A stretch of DNA of 64,000 nt from Granulicella mallensis. GTDB lineage: Bacteria > Acidobacteriota > Terriglobia > Terriglobales > Acidobacteriaceae. A program made the translations under genes and the position numbers. Of the stretch, positions 63,604-64,000 are shown piece after piece. The stretch is from positions 186,001-250,000 of the forward strand of contig NZ_JACHIO010000002.1 in the NCBI RefSeq assembly GCF_014203225.1, read 5' to 3'. Below the pieces are notes generated by a model. The model worked only from the letters and a program-made list of their open reading frames with translations. It had not been told where the DNA came from and made no database searches. Within the stretch, counting starts at the first letter, position 1. The number at the start of each line of letters is the position of its first letter.

Positions 63604-64000
63604 TCAAATACTCTTCAACGCCTCCATCGGATCTATCCTTGAAGAACGAACCGACGGTATAGCCGCGGCGATCGCTACTGCGCAAAGTGAACAGATCGCG
63701 ATGATCACATAGGTCAATGGATCGTTGACCTGAATACCAAAGACGAAAGACTTTACGAGGTGATCGCAAGCGAGAGCGAGGATCACTCCGGTGCTGACTC
63801 CAACGAGCGCACTTAGAAGAGCAAAGCGAGCAGAAAGAGCCAGAATATTTCCTCGTCTCGCCCCCAGTGCGATCCGAATCCCCATCTCCTTCTTCCGCTG
63901 AACGGCTGCGAAAGAGGTCAGGGAATACTCCCCAACAAGCGCCAACGCAAAAGCAATAGCAGCGAGAGCAGTCGTACCGATCGTCATAAAGGACTCTGGC
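63604..64000 (-). CDS. MacB/ADOP-like permease, C-terminal part (gene continues past the window)
   Basis: At least the last ~130 residues of an FtsX-family permease are present. They show the conserved coupling segment FAAVQRKKEMGIRIALGARRG, two membrane helices (ALLSALVGVSTGVILALA, YVIIAICSLCAVAIAAAIP) and the end SVRSSRIDPMEALKSI. This is the signature of the second half of acidobacterial duplicated orphan permeases (ADOP) as well as of MacB. The frame stays open to the window edge without a stop, so the ATG at 63987 is internal and the true start lies outside. No ATPase is visible. Confidence 0.85.
   Translation of the reverse strand, partial: PESFMTIGTTALAAIAFALALVGEYSLTSFAAVQRKKEMGIRIALGARRGNILALSARFALLSALVGVSTGVILALACDHLVKSFVFGIQVNDPLTYVIIAICSLCAVAIAAAIPSVRSSRIDPMEALKSI

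Noticed and set aside
1-64000. CRISPR arrays, rRNA genes, prophage structural genes
   Set aside because: No spaced direct repeats, rRNA sequence or phage structural proteins were seen.

Overview
The window looks like an ordinary chromosomal stretch from a soil acidobacterium, most likely class Terriglobia (Acidobacteriaceae: Granulicella, Edaphobacter or Terriglobus relatives). This rests on a TIGR03435-type soil protein, a MacB/ADOP-like orphan permease end, very large NHL/Ig-repeat exoproteins, many secreted hydrolases and moderately high GC. Genus is inference only.

Layout. 1-5.9 kb: a copper phenol-oxidase island, with a multicopper oxidase and a Tat-exported tyrosinase transcribed divergently, plus a 57-residue exported peptide and a small secreted companion of the tyrosinase. 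6-9 kb: two exported alpha/beta-hydrolase-fold enzymes (proline iminopeptidase-like and S10 carboxypeptidase-like). 9-13 kb: a translationally coupled three-subunit molybdenum aldehyde oxidoreductase (paoABC type). 13-17.4 kb: recQ (two HRDC domains), glmU and a pterin carbinolamine dehydratase. 17.5 kb: a promoter, three hairpins and an intrinsic terminator form a candidate ~120-nt small RNA. 17.8-22.8 kb: small membrane proteins, a CYCXC-family protein, a VOC-protein/TetR divergent pair and an epoxide-hydrolase-like enzyme.

22.9-29.4 kb: the tmRNA gene ssrA with its terminator, followed by a decayed IS5-type transposase, a serine hydrolase, short palindromic elements, a TIGR03435 protein, a six-bladed propeller protein and the C-terminal stub of a tyrosine recombinase. 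I read this as a relic island beside ssrA. 29.6-32.4 kb: a secreted amidohydrolase and a duplicated-domain secreted protein.

32.7-50.7 kb is the most striking part. Two giant divergent genes (2073 and 2953 aa) fuse NHL beta-propellers and Ig-like repeats to a pectin methylesterase (CE8) and a polygalacturonase (GH28) respectively. Both end in the same unusual two-helix, cysteine-containing tail. A secreted GH2 enzyme follows. Together they would de-esterify and then hydrolyse homogalacturonan at the cell surface.

51-58.5 kb: an envelope/lipid-type locus with an MGT glycosyltransferase, FtsX-type permease, LolA-like periplasmic protein and LolD-like ATPase on the minus strand. It is interrupted by a plus-strand pair, a thioester-reductase-like SDR (apparent CTG start) and an acyl-AMP ligase. 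59-64 kb: a class II aldolase, an alpha/beta hydrolase, a TetR stub, a YncE-like propeller and the 3' end of a MacB-like permease running off the window.

No CRISPR array, rRNA or ordinary tRNA gene was seen. All family names come from reading motifs by eye; no database search was run.
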